Origin: UBA10518 sp022837185
GTDB taxonomy: Bacteria > Desulfobacterota > Desulfobulbia > Desulfobulbales > Desulfobulbaceae
Length of the DNA stretch: 64,000 bases
Assembly (NCBI GenBank): GCA_034007705.1
Contig: JAVEQK010000002.1
Location: 1-64,000, forward strand
Direction of reading: 5' to 3'
The position numbers and the translations under genes were made by a program. Below are positions 52,984 to 60,957 of this stretch, piece by piece. The notes beneath the pieces are model-generated. The model worked only from the letters and a program-made list of their open reading frames with translations, had not been told where the DNA came from and made no database searches. Within the stretch, counting starts at the first letter, position 1; the number at the start of each line of letters is the position of its first letter.

Positions 52984-54210
52984 ATGGCCAACCTTGCCGG
53001 AGAACCGGTGCCCCTGCCGGAGCTGGAGGAGCGCTGGCGGCGCTGCCGCCTGCTGCTCACCGAGATTGTCCCCGAAGCGGCGGGCCTGATCGTTTTCTCC
53101 CGGCTGAACATCTATTACCTGAGCGGCACCCTGGGCAACGGTCTCTTCTGGCTTCCCCTGGCCGGGGAGCCGGTGCTGCTCTGCCGGCGGGGGCTGGAGC
53201 GGGCGATACTCGAATCGCCCGTGATCCGGATCCGCCCCTTCAAGTCCTACAGGGATATCGAGGCCGTTCTGCGGGATGCCGGGTCGCCGCTGGCGCAAAA
53301 AATCGCCGTGGAAATGAACGGTCTGACCTGGGCCCTGGCCGCCGGTTTCACCCGTCATCTGGCCGGCCGGGAATTCCTGCCGGGCGACCGGGTGCCTGCC
53401 AGGGCAAGGGCAATCAAATCGACCCGGGAACTGGCAATATTACGGGAGGCGGGAAAACGCCACAACCACTGCCTGACCGAACTGCTCCCGCCCCTGCTTG
53501 CCGCCGGGATGAGCGAGCTGGAGATTTCCCATCGGCTCTGTTCCCTGTTTATGGAGCAGGGCCACCAGGGCATCCTGCGGATGGAAAATTACGGTGAGGA
53601 AGCTTTTCTCGGCCATATCGCCGCCGGTGACAGCGGCAATTATCCCAGCGTCTTCAACGGTCCGGTGGGGCTGCGCGGCATGCACCCCGCCACCCCCCAT
53701 ATGGGTTCGGCCGCCCGCCGCTGGCGGGCCGGGGAAATTCTGACCATCGACGCCGGCTTCGGCCTGGCCGGCTACCAGACCGACAAAACCCAGGTCTACT
53801 GGTCGGGAGATCCGGCGGACATCCCGGATCGGGCACAGGCGGCCCATGATTTCTGCATCGAGGTCCAGCAGTGGATAGCCGACCGGCTCAGGCCGGGAGA
53901 AGTGCCCAGCGCGATCTGGGAGCACTGCCGCGCCTGGGCGGAGCAGAGCGGCTGGAGCGAGGGATTCATGGCCCTGGGGGGTAACAAGGTCCATTTCGTC
54001 GGCCACGGCATCGGCCTGGCCATTGACGAATACCCGGTGCTGGCCGGGGGCTTCGACCTGCACCTGGAAGCCGGGATGGTTCTTGCCGTCGAACCGAAGA
54101 TCGGCATTCCCGGCTTCGGCATGGTCGGGGTGGAAAACACCTTTGCGGTCACCCCCGGCGGCGGTCAATGCCTGACCGGTTCAAGCCATGGAATCATTCC
54201 CATTCCCTGA
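52984..54210 (+). CDS. M24-family metallopeptidase (Xaa-Pro aminopeptidase-like)
   Basis: Protein of 408 residues with a creatinase-type N-terminal domain and a pita-bread catalytic domain. Metal ligands are visible: Asp in TIDAGFGLAGYQTDKTQ (two), His in FVGHGIGLAIDEYP, and Glu in AVEPKIGIPGFGMVGVENT (two). Such enzymes cleave N-terminal X-Pro bonds, but some relatives act on other amides. ATG 52984 follows AGGAGG. It is followed by an alpha/beta hydrolase gene on the same strand. Confidence 0.9.
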   Translation: MANLAGEPVPLPELEERWRRCRLLLTEIVPEAAGLIVFSRLNIYYLSGTLGNGLFWLPLAGEPVLLCRRGLERAILESPVIRIRPFKSYRDIEAVLRDAGSPLAQKIAVEMNGLTWALAAGFTRHLAGREFLPGDRVPARARAIKSTRELAILREAGKRHNHCLTELLPPLLAAGMSELEISHRLCSLFMEQGHQGILRMENYGEEAFLGHIAAGDSGNYPSVFNGPVGLRGMHPATPHMGSAARRWRAGEILTIDAGFGLAGYQTDKTQVYWSGDPADIPDRAQAAHDFCIEVQQWIADRLRPGEVPSAIWEHCRAWAEQSGWSEGFMALGGNKVHFVGHGIGLAIDEYPVLAGGFDLHLEAGMVLAVEPKIGIPGFGMVGVENTFAVTPGGGQCLTGSSHGIIPIP

Positions 54211-54276
54211 GAAGCAGAACGGACCACGGATGCACCGGCCCGGCCCGGCTGATTCCGCACCTGGAGGAAACGAACA

Positions 54277-55203
54277 ATGAACGCGCATACGGCTATATCC
54301 GGGGACCCCCTGCTCCGCCCCGCCGTGGCAGGGAAATATTTCACCGCCATGATCTGCTGCCTGGCCCTTCTGGTTGCCGCCCTCGGCGGGGCCCGGGCGC
54401 AAACCGTATTGCCCGGCGTTGTCCCGTCCGGAGACGGCACCCCTGTATCCTACGAAGTCTTCGGCGAGGGGGAACCGGCCCTGATCTTTGTCCATGGCTG
54501 GAGCTGCGACGCCCGCTACTGGCGCGAACAGGTACCGGTCTTTGCCCAGCGGCATCGGGTGGTTGTTCTCGATCTCGCCGGCCACGGCCATTCGGGGATG
54601 TCGCGGACAGCGTATACCATGAAGGCCTTCGGCGAGGATGTCCGGGCGGTTACGGAAGCAGCGGGCAGCGGCCGTGTCATCCTGATCGGCCATTCCATGG
54701 CCGGCTCGGTGATCGCGGAGGCGGCCCGGCTCATGCCCGGCCGCGTCATCGGCCTGATCGGCATAGATACCCTGGAAAATATTGAGCATCCGCTGACCCG
54801 CGAAGAACTGCACGCCATGACCGCACCGCTGGAGGGGAATTTCCAGAACGAAAGCCGGCGGTTCATCGGCGAGATGATCCGGCCCGGCACCGATGCCCGG
54901 CTGCGCGAGTGGATTCTCGCCGATATCGCCGCCGCCCCGCCCGCTGTTGCCCTGAGTGCGATGAACGAGATGATGACGCAGTACATCACCGGCGAAGCCG
55001 CCAGGATATTTGAACAACTGCCGATTCCCGTCATCTCGGTGAACGGGGACCTGTGGCCCGTCAACTACGAGGCAAACCGGCGTCATATGTTTTCCTATGA
55101 GGCGATAGTTCTGCGGGATGCCGATCATTTTCTGATGTTAAGCCGACCCGAAGAGTTCAACGCCGCCCTGGCGCGGGCAATTCAAATGATCACCGGAAAG
55201 TGA
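54277..55203 (+). CDS. Alpha/beta hydrolase with N-terminal membrane segment
   Basis: Protein of 308 residues with an N-terminal hydrophobic stretch (MICCLALLVAALGGARAQ) likely acting as signal or anchor. The hydrolase core has the oxyanion loop VHGWSCDARYW (near 75), nucleophile GHSMAGSV (Ser near 148) and catalytic His in DADHFLMLSRPEEF (near 288). It should be periplasmic or membrane-bound. The substrate is unknown; ester or lactone hydrolysis is typical. Confidence 0.85.
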   Translation: MNAHTAISGDPLLRPAVAGKYFTAMICCLALLVAALGGARAQTVLPGVVPSGDGTPVSYEVFGEGEPALIFVHGWSCDARYWREQVPVFAQRHRVVVLDLAGHGHSGMSRTAYTMKAFGEDVRAVTEAAGSGRVILIGHSMAGSVIAEAARLMPGRVIGLIGIDTLENIEHPLTREELHAMTAPLEGNFQNESRRFIGEMIRPGTDARLREWILADIAAAPPAVALSAMNEMMTQYITGEAARIFEQLPIPVISVNGDLWPVNYEANRRHMFSYEAIVLRDADHFLMLSRPEEFNAALARAIQMITGK

Positions 55204-55237
55204 TGGCGCGGCGGGCGGTGATTCTGTTTCTTTTCTC

Positions 55238-55273
55238 CGCCCGGTCATGATACCATAGGATCATGACCGGGCG
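55238..55273. other. Perfect 14-bp inverted repeat (hairpin without T tract)
   Basis: CGCCCGGTCATGAT (55238-55251) and ATCATGACCGGGCG (55260-55273) pair perfectly around an 8-base loop, downstream of the hydrolase gene. No T tract follows on either strand, so a terminator, an operator or a processing site are all possible. Confidence 0.6.
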
Positions 55274-55359
55274 CGCGAAGGGAGGAAAAAGATTTCCCCA
55301 CACGATCCGCTGAACAACGGCAGCAAACAACCTGCTGATCGACCCGAGGTGAAATGGAC

Positions 55360-55887
55360 ATGGCAAATAAATCGATTGCGGCTCTTCTCTCCCTCTTCCT
55401 ATTTGCGGCCCTGGCGGCTGCCTGTTCCCGGGGTCCGGTGCAGCCCGAAGAAATAGGGCTTTTCCCCGTCGACGACATGGAAGGGCTCATTACCCGGACC
55501 GGAATCCGGATCGACCGGGAACTATCAAGCGACGGCAACGGTTCATTGCTCGTTACGGCCGACGGGCCCGTCACCGTCCAGCTGTATGAAACCGGCGACA
55601 TTCATCTCGAAAACGCCCGGCTGATCTATCGGGCCCGGCTGCGTACAGAAGACGTCGAAGGACAGGCATACCTCGAAATGTGGTGCAGTTTTCCGGAGAA
55701 AGGAGAATTTTTCTCCCGCGCCCTCCACGCGCCTCTGTCCGGAACCAACGAGTGGACGACGCAGGAAACGCCCTTCCTTCTCCAGAAAGGAGAAAACCCC
55801 GACAACGTCAAAATGAACCTGGTCGTCACCGGCAAGGGCAAAGTCTGGATCGATGACATCCGCCTGGTGATGGCGCCGCTGCAATAA
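55360..55887 (+). CDS. Lipoprotein of unknown function
   Basis: Protein of 175 residues with a lipoprotein signal peptide; lipobox FAALAAACS, lipidated Cys near 22. The mature part is beta-rich, with WIDDIRLVMAPL at the end, which resembles the finish of carbohydrate-binding-like jelly-roll domains, as do GDIHLENARLIYRARL and NPDNVKMNLVVTGKGKVWID. ATG 55360 is 8 bases after GAGGTG; ATG 55354 is an alternative. The next small exported protein follows 30 bases later. Confidence 0.7.
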   Translation: MANKSIAALLSLFLFAALAAACSRGPVQPEEIGLFPVDDMEGLITRTGIRIDRELSSDGNGSLLVTADGPVTVQLYETGDIHLENARLIYRARLRTEDVEGQAYLEMWCSFPEKGEFFSRALHAPLSGTNEWTTQETPFLLQKGENPDNVKMNLVVTGKGKVWIDDIRLVMAPLQ

Positions 55888-55917
55888 CCATACGCCCCTG
55901 ATTGATGAGGAACGGTA

Positions 55918-56253
55918 ATGAAATTCCCCTTGTCCCTGTTGACCGGCCTTGTCCTGTTTATCCTTCCCTCCTTTGCCGCGGCGGAAGCCGGGTGGACCGA
56001 TTATGCGGCGATTGCCGAACTGGTACCGACGGCCCGGCCCTACTACGAGGTCCACCTCGAGGTGAAGCAGAATCCCAGCGGCTGCAGGAACAGCACCTGG
56101 TTTTATCAGGACTACGGCCTCAGGGGATCGGATAAAATGTATGCCACCCTGCTGGAGGCAGTGCAATCCGGCAAACGCGTCCGGCTGTACGTTACCGGCA
56201 AGTGCAACCTGCACGGCTACTCTGATTTTTCCGCCGTCGGCATCCTTCCCTGA
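55918..56253 (+). CDS. Small exported protein with a Cys pair
   Basis: Protein of 111 residues with a signal peptide (PLSLLTGLVLFILPSFAAA). Two Cys (NPSGCRNSTWF and TGKCNLHGYSD) probably form a disulphide; the rest looks like a small beta/alpha OB-type fold. No family was recognised. It follows the lipoprotein gene, and the two may be co-expressed. Confidence 0.7.
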   Translation: MKFPLSLLTGLVLFILPSFAAAEAGWTDYAAIAELVPTARPYYEVHLEVKQNPSGCRNSTWFYQDYGLRGSDKMYATLLEAVQSGKRVRLYVTGKCNLHGYSDFSAVGILP

Positions 56254-56281
56254 TTGCCGGCAAACCGGCCCACGATTTCTG

Positions 56282-56309
56282 TTGACGTTATGAACCAAAA
56301 AGATAGAAT
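56282..56309 (+). promoter_or_regulatory. Candidate sigma-70 promoter for pal
   Basis: TTGACG (56282-56287) and TAGAAT (56304-56309) are spaced by 16 bases, about 50 bases before ATG 56362. Confidence 0.55.
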
Positions 56310-56361
56310 ACAGGAAAATGTTCACCCCCTTTTGTCAAGCCCGATTCGGAGGGAGAAGCCC

Positions 56362-56964
56362 ATGAAGACCCGCACCCGTCTGTTCGTCATTTTTCTTGTT
56401 CTTTTCTCCGGTGCGCTGTTCGCGTCATGCGCCAAGGAAAAGGTCGGACCGTATCACCCCTCGGGTGAAGGCCGGGACATTGACTATACCGCTCCCAAAT
56501 ACGCCGATGAAACAGGCCCCAGTGAGGAATCCCTGGATGCCGCGGGTATAGCCGGTGCCCAGACAGCCGGCGCCTTCGGTTCCCTGGCCGATCAATCCAG
56601 CGATGAATATAAAAAAATGTACGGCCGCTCTTCGCAACAGTTCTTCCCCATCTATTTCGAATTTGATCAGGCAACCATACGAAGCGATCAGTTTTCCACC
56701 CTTGAACACAACGCCGACTACCTGAAGAACAATCCTTCCGCCCGGGTGGTGATAGAAGGGAACTGTGACGAGCGCGGCACGAACGAATACAACCTTGCCC
56801 TGGGCGAGCGGCGGGCTCTGAGCGCCAAATCGTATCTGGTTGAAGTCGGTATTGAAGCCGATCGCATCCGCACCATCAGTTACGGCGAAGAGCGCCCCCT
56901 CTTTTTGGGGCAGGATGAGTCTTCCTGGGCCCATAACCGTCGTGACGACTTTGTGCTTGAGTAA
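56362..56964 (+). CDS. pal: Peptidoglycan-associated lipoprotein (Pal/OmpA-like)
   Basis: Protein of 200 residues. Lipobox LFASCAKE with the lipidated Cys near 22, a linker of about 70 residues, then an OmpA-like domain: FPIYFEFDQATIRSDQ, NPSARVVIEGNCDERGTNEYNLALGERRA. The C-terminal domain binds peptidoglycan and tethers the outer membrane. It is a single gene here, without tolB or ybgF next to it. ATG 56362 follows GGAGGGAGAA; the upstream frame from 56254 lies over the promoter. Confidence 0.9.
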   Translation: MKTRTRLFVIFLVLFSGALFASCAKEKVGPYHPSGEGRDIDYTAPKYADETGPSEESLDAAGIAGAQTAGAFGSLADQSSDEYKKMYGRSSQQFFPIYFEFDQATIRSDQFSTLEHNADYLKNNPSARVVIEGNCDERGTNEYNLALGERRALSAKSYLVEVGIEADRIRTISYGEERPLFLGQDESSWAHNRRDDFVLE

Positions 56965-56993
56965 ACCACTCTGAATCTTCCCCCGCCTGCTTG

Positions 56994-57023
56994 AGGGACG
57001 GTTTCCCAACCGTCCCTTTTTTT
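56994..57023 (+). terminator. Rho-independent terminator after pal
   Basis: AGGGACGGTT (56994-57003), loop TCCC, AACCGTCCCT (57008-57017), followed by a T run to 57023. Perfect 10-bp stem. Confidence 0.93.
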
Positions 57024-57067
57024 ATTCCCTGGATAATAAAGCCAACAAAGCGGGCCTGTTTTTCCCC

Positions 57068-57096
57068 TTGACATAATAATAGTTATCAACTACTAA
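57068..57096 (+). promoter_or_regulatory. Promoter of the PerR-like oxidative stress cluster, overlapped by a dyad
   Basis: TTGACA (57068-57073) with a 17-base spacer to TACTAA (57091-57096). The spacer and -10 hold TAGTTATCAACTA (57080-57092), an inverted repeat with 3-base centre that could be the operator for the Fur/PerR protein encoded just downstream, allowing autoregulation. It does not closely match the standard Fur or PerR box. Confidence 0.55.
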
Positions 57097-57237
57097 TAGT
57101 AACAAATTTTACTTGATATTGTTTTTCAGCGGTGCCCGGCTGTAAACCCCTTGCCGGACGCCGCGAACCCGGCAACACACGGCACCGAATCTTGCGGCTC
57201 ATGCTCCTTGACGAATATGCCGAGCCCATGGAAATTT

Positions 57238-57885
57238 ATGATGCATAACAAACTTCGAATGACCCACCAGCGCGAGATTATTCTTCAGGAACTGCAGGGC
57301 TGCGCCGGGCATCCTTCCGCCGACGAGTTGTACGAACGGGTGAAGAAAAAACTGCCGCGCATAAGCCTGGCCACGGTCTACCGGAACCTTGAAATTCTCT
57401 CGGAGGCCGGAACCATCGGCAAAATTGAAATAAGCGGCCGCCAGAAACGATTTGACTGGGATGTCCATCACCACGACCACATTTACTGCGTCCGCTGCCA
57501 TCGGATCGATAATATCAAGCTTGCCGGGTGCAGCGGGGAATCGCTTCGTCCTGAAAGCGCCAAGGGGTATCGCATATCCGGCTGCAGGATAGAATTCACC
57601 GGTTTATGTCCGGAATGTCAAAAAAAGAGAGAAGCAACAGGAGGAACAGAAATGGGATGCAAAAAATGCACAACCGACACGCTGACCGAAGCGCAGCGCC
57701 GGCTGCTCAAGGCCCTTGCCGAACAGCAGGAAGCCTGCGGCAGCAAGGACCTGGCCGCTGCCAGCGGGCTGGCCGCCAAAGAAGTCAGCTCGCAGCTTGC
57801 CGTTTTGAAAAAGAAAGGGTTGATCGCCAGCCCGGTTCGCTGCAGATACGCAATAACCGGAGAAGGCAAAAAAATAATTGCATAA
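57238..57885 (+). CDS. Fur/PerR-family regulator fused to a C-terminal winged-helix domain
   Basis: Protein of 215 residues. Residues 1-135 are a Fur-family regulator: N-terminal winged helix (MTHQREIILQELQG, RISLATVYRNLEIL), metal-binding HHHDHIYCVRC and a second CPEC giving the zinc site. It is PerR-like by position upstream of rubrerythrin. Residues about 139-215 form a separate winged-helix segment (GCKKCTTDTLTEAQRRLLKAL, then AAKEVSSQLAVLKKKGLI) not normal in Fur proteins. A perfect AGGAGG lies in the coding sequence 7 bases before an in-frame ATG at 57652, so the C-terminal part may also be made separately. ATG 57238 gives the family N-terminus. Confidence 0.82.
   Translation: MMHNKLRMTHQREIILQELQGCAGHPSADELYERVKKKLPRISLATVYRNLEILSEAGTIGKIEISGRQKRFDWDVHHHDHIYCVRCHRIDNIKLAGCSGESLRPESAKGYRISGCRIEFTGLCPECQKKREATGGTEMGCKKCTTDTLTEAQRRLLKALAEQQEACGSKDLAAASGLAAKEVSSQLAVLKKKGLIASPVRCRYAITGEGKKIIA
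57639..57644 (+). promoter_or_regulatory. Internal Shine-Dalgarno for the C-terminal winged-helix segment
   Basis: AGGAGG at 57639-57644 is 7 bases before ATG 57652 (MGCKKCTTDT), inside the PerR fusion gene and in frame with it. It may direct internal translation of a 77-residue HTH protein, or mark two genes whose stop codon was lost. Confidence 0.6.
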
Positions 57886-57908
57886 CATAAGACAAGAAGG
57901 AGGCAGTA

Positions 57909-58484
57909 ATGATTCAACTCACAGGATCCAAAACCGAACAGAATATCCTCACTGCTTTTGCGGGAGAATCGCAGGCGAGAAACCGCTACGCCTTTTTCAG
58001 CAAACAGGCCAGAAAGGAAGGATATGTCCAGATTGCGCAGATTTTTGAAAGAACGGCCGAACAGGAAAAAGAGCATGCCAAGCGGCTGTTCAAATTCCTG
58101 CAGGGCGGCGAGGTTGAAGTAGTCGCCCGTTTCCCGGCCGGCGTCATCGGCAATACGGTGGAAAACCTGCAGGCCGCTGCAGCCGGCGAACGGTACGAGT
58201 ACTCGGAAATGTATCCGGATTTCGCCCGCATTGCGACCCAGGAAGGATTCAACGACATTGCTTCCGCCTTCACTGCCATTGCGGTGGCCGAAAAACAGCA
58301 TGAAAAACAGTATCTTGATTTCATGAACAACATTGCCGCCGGCCGGGTTTTCCGGCGTGACCGGTCCACAATCTGGTACTGCGCCAATTGCGGATATCTT
58401 CATGATGGAACCGAAGCGCCGGATCAATGTCCCGCCTGTGCCCACGAACGGGCCTATTTTCAGCTGCTGGCGGAAAACTGGTAA
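57909..58484 (+). CDS. Rubrerythrin
   Basis: Protein of 191 residues. The diiron domain has E-x-x-x-x-R (GESQARNRY), EQEKEH (near 55), and E-x-x-H in AEKQHEKQY; the C-terminal rubredoxin-like domain has CANCG and CPACA. It reduces hydrogen peroxide to water using rubredoxin as electron donor. It lies 23 bases after the PerR-like gene, so its expression is likely to be controlled by it. Confidence 0.96.
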   Translation: MIQLTGSKTEQNILTAFAGESQARNRYAFFSKQARKEGYVQIAQIFERTAEQEKEHAKRLFKFLQGGEVEVVARFPAGVIGNTVENLQAAAAGERYEYSEMYPDFARIATQEGFNDIASAFTAIAVAEKQHEKQYLDFMNNIAAGRVFRRDRSTIWYCANCGYLHDGTEAPDQCPACAHERAYFQLLAENW

Positions 58485-58527
58485 CAGATCCTTTTTTATT
58501 CCGCTTCCCCCGTAACCCGACAATGAC

Positions 58528-58590
58528 CGTCCCGCCGGCCCGAAGGAAGGCGGGACGCCATGGACCCCGGCCCTGAATGCGGGGCCGGGG
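58528..58590. other. Two tandem GC-rich hairpins between rubrerythrin and desulfoferrodoxin
   Basis: CGTCCCGCC (58528-58536) pairs with GGCGGGACG (58549-58557); CCCCGGCCC (58565-58573) pairs with GGGCCGGGG (58582-58590). Neither has a T tract directly after it. They could slow or end transcription after rubrerythrin or stabilise the 3' end of its mRNA. Confidence 0.6.
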
Positions 58591-58629
58591 ATACACACCC
58601 CCAGGGCGGCCCGTTCCTGTTTTTATGAT

Positions 58630-58657
58630 TTGCTGTACCCTTTTCACATGGTACAAT
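58630..58657 (+). promoter_or_regulatory. Sigma-70 promoter for the desulfoferrodoxin-rubredoxin unit
   Basis: TTGCTG (58630-58635) and TACAAT (58652-58657) are spaced by 16 bases, about 125 bases before ATG 58783. A TTGACA follows at about 58659 but has no matching -10. Confidence 0.5.
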
Positions 58658-58782
58658 CTTGACAACAGTGTAAAAAGGTAAAACAGCGGGAAGAACAGCT
58701 CCACTGCTCCGCCGTCATTGTCCGGCCATAGGAGGTCTCGAGATTGCCAACGATTAATCGAAGAAAAACAAGGAGATGAGCA

Positions 58783-59157
58783 ATGACCAAGAAAAATGAA
58801 ATTTACAAATGCGCCCTGTGTGGAAACATCGTCGAATTAGTGCATACCGGCGCCGGAGAGCTGGTCTGCTGCGGTCAGCCCATGGATCTGATGACGGAAA
58901 ACACGGTGGACGCTGCCAAGGAAAAGCATGTCCCGGTCATCGAAAAGGTGGACAACGGCTACAAGGTCAAGGTCGGCAGTGTTCCCCATCCCATGGAGGA
59001 AAAGCACTGGATCGAATGGATAGAGCTTATGGCCGACGGCAAGGTCTACAGACAGAACCTGTCACCCGGAGACGCTCCGGAAGCTGTCTTCTGTATCGAA
59101 GCCTCAACGGTAACCGCCAGGGAATACTGCAACCTCCATGGTCTCTGGAAAGGATAA
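58783..59157 (+). CDS. dfx: Desulfoferrodoxin (superoxide reductase)
   Basis: Protein of 124 residues. The N-terminal desulforedoxin-type FeS4 site uses CALCG and VCCGQP (Cys near 10, 13, 28 and 29). The catalytic Fe(His4Cys) site is given by HVPVIE, GSVPHPMEEKHWIEW and CNLHGLW (His near 48, 68, 74 and 118; Cys near 115). It reduces superoxide to peroxide without making oxygen, and needs rubredoxin for electrons. It is followed 50 bases later by a rubredoxin gene. Confidence 0.96.
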   Translation: MTKKNEIYKCALCGNIVELVHTGAGELVCCGQPMDLMTENTVDAAKEKHVPVIEKVDNGYKVKVGSVPHPMEEKHWIEWIELMADGKVYRQNLSPGDAPEAVFCIEASTVTAREYCNLHGLWKG

Positions 59158-59207
59158 AAAGGATTGTCGCACCACATTATCTTCCACCATTTTGAAGAGG
59201 AATCGCC

Positions 59208-59366
59208 ATGAAAAAATACAGATGCCTGGTCTGCGGTTATGAATATGATCCTGAAGCGGGGGACCCTGCCAACGGGGTTCCTCCTGGCACAGCCTTCGAG
59301 GATCTGCCCGATGACTGGACCTGCCCGGTCTGCGGCGCGCCCAAAGACCAGTTTGAAGAAATTTGA
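59208..59366 (+). CDS. Rubredoxin
   Basis: Small iron protein of 52 residues. The Fe(Cys)4 site is formed by CLVCG (near 6-10) and CPVCG (near 39-43); the sequence PEAGDPANGVPPGTAFEDLP is typical. It passes electrons to rubrerythrin, desulfoferrodoxin and the A-type flavoprotein, all of which are encoded next to it. Good AAGAGG ribosome site. It is too short for common ORF cut-offs. Confidence 0.96.
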   Translation: MKKYRCLVCGYEYDPEAGDPANGVPPGTAFEDLPDDWTCPVCGAPKDQFEEI

Positions 59367-59658
59367 CGGCCGCTGGACAAGGACGAAACATGGGAAGGGA
59401 CTAACAGTTCTCCGGAGCCCGGCACCCTGATCCGCCGGCGGAGGGAACCCGGCCCGGCGGCGGACAGCCTCTTCCCCCTGTCCAGCAACCTGGACCGGCA
59501 AATTGTCCTGGGCCACCGGCGGTTGAGCCATGGGTGCGTTCGCCTCCGACCCAGCCGGCACAACAGTGTCTCCTTTTGCCGGCGGAAGCGGATGATGTCG
59601 TTCCGGTCCGGGAACCGGAACCGAGGACCTGCCACCACTTTTTCAGGAGGAACATACA

Positions 59659-60879
59659 GTGAAACCGATTGAACTTGCCAAAAATTTATACTGGGTCGGT
59701 GCCGTGGACTGGGTTACCCGGGATTTTCACGGCTACTCCACCTACCGCGGAACAACGTACAATGCGTATCTGATCATCGATAAGAAAATCACTCTGGTCG
59801 ATACCGTTAAGCAGCAGCATCAAAGCGATCTCCTGCACCGGATCCGGAACATCATCGATCCGGAAAAAATCGATTATATCGTGGTGAATCATGTGGAAAT
59901 GGACCACTCCGGCTGTCTGCCCGAGATGGTCGACCTGATCAAGCCGGAAAAAGTAATCTGCTCGAAAATGGGGCACAAGGCCATTCTCAAGCATTTCCAC
60001 CGGGATGACTGGCCGTTTCATGTCGTCAATCCGGGGGAGGAAATGTCCCTCGGCGACCGGACCCTCAATTTCATTGAAACCAGGATGCTGCACTGGCCGG
60101 ACTCCATGTTCACCTATGTCAAGGAAGACGGAATCCTGATCTCCAGCGACGCCTTCGGCCAGCACCTGGCCACCAGCGAACGCTTTGACGACGAGGTCAA
60201 CCAGGACGTGCTGATGTACGAGTGCGCGAAATATTACGCCAACATCCTGACCCTCTACTCCCCTCTGGTCAAAAAACTGATCGCCAAGATACAGGAGATG
60301 AACCTGCCGATCAAAATGATCGCTCCGGACCACGGCGTTATCTGGCGCGGCAATCCCGGCAAGGTCCTGGATGCCTATTCCCGCTGGTGCGTCAATGAAG
60401 GAAAGGGCAATGCCCTGGTCATATACGATACCATGTGGCATTCCACCGAAATAATGGCCAAAGCGGTGGCCGACGGTTTGCAGGACGAGGGAATCAGCTG
60501 CAAGGTGATCGATCTGCGGGTCAACCACCGCAGCGATGTGATGACCGATGTCCTGGATGCCAGCGCCATTGTCCTCGGCTGTCCGACCCTGAACAACGGT
60601 CTGCTGCCGAGGATGGCGGGATTCCTCATGTACATGCGCGGCCTGCGGCCGACCAATAAAATCGGCGCCGCCTTCGGCTCCTACGGCTGGTCCGGCGAGG
60701 CAGTCAAGCTGATGAACGAGACGATGAAAGAAATGAAATTCACCCTCTGTCACGAAGGGGTGCGGGTGCAGTACGTTCCCGAACATACCGAACTCAGTCA
60801 GTGCGTCGAGCTGGGCAGGACCGTCGGCCGGTCGCTGAAGGAATTTCTTGCCGGCAAGGAGATTGCATCGGTGGTGTAA
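59659..60879 (+). CDS. FprA-type A-type flavoprotein (rubredoxin:oxygen oxidoreductase)
   Basis: Protein of 406 residues. A beta-lactamase-like diiron domain (His and Asp ligands in NHVEMDHSG near 79-86, then His in DHGVIWRGNP near 228) is followed by a flavodoxin domain (about 250-400; VIYDTMWHSTEIMAKAV binds FMN). It reduces O2 (or NO) to water using electrons from reduced rubredoxin, protecting anaerobes from oxygen. The 292-base gap from rubredoxin has no clear promoter. It ends before a bidirectional terminator. Confidence 0.95.
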   Translation: MKPIELAKNLYWVGAVDWVTRDFHGYSTYRGTTYNAYLIIDKKITLVDTVKQQHQSDLLHRIRNIIDPEKIDYIVVNHVEMDHSGCLPEMVDLIKPEKVICSKMGHKAILKHFHRDDWPFHVVNPGEEMSLGDRTLNFIETRMLHWPDSMFTYVKEDGILISSDAFGQHLATSERFDDEVNQDVLMYECAKYYANILTLYSPLVKKLIAKIQEMNLPIKMIAPDHGVIWRGNPGKVLDAYSRWCVNEGKGNALVIYDTMWHSTEIMAKAVADGLQDEGISCKVIDLRVNHRSDVMTDVLDASAIVLGCPTLNNGLLPRMAGFLMYMRGLRPTNKIGAAFGSYGWSGEAVKLMNETMKEMKFTLCHEGVRVQYVPEHTELSQCVELGRTVGRSLKEFLAGKEIASVV

Positions 60880-60927
60880 ACGCCCCTGCCGGAAAATCGG
60901 CGTTCTCCCTTGGATGCCCTGGGAAAG

Positions 60928-60957
60928 AAAAAAGGCCGGAGAAAAACCGGCCTTTTT
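60928..60957. terminator. Bidirectional terminator between FprA and cmk
   Basis: GGCCGG (60934-60939) and CCGGCC (60947-60952) with an A run before and a T run after; acts in both directions for the convergent genes. Confidence 0.9.

Noticed and set aside
57652..57885. Treating the C-terminal winged-helix as a wholly separate gene
   Set aside because: The frame is open from the Fur domain through this segment, so I list one fusion and note the internal start as a feature.
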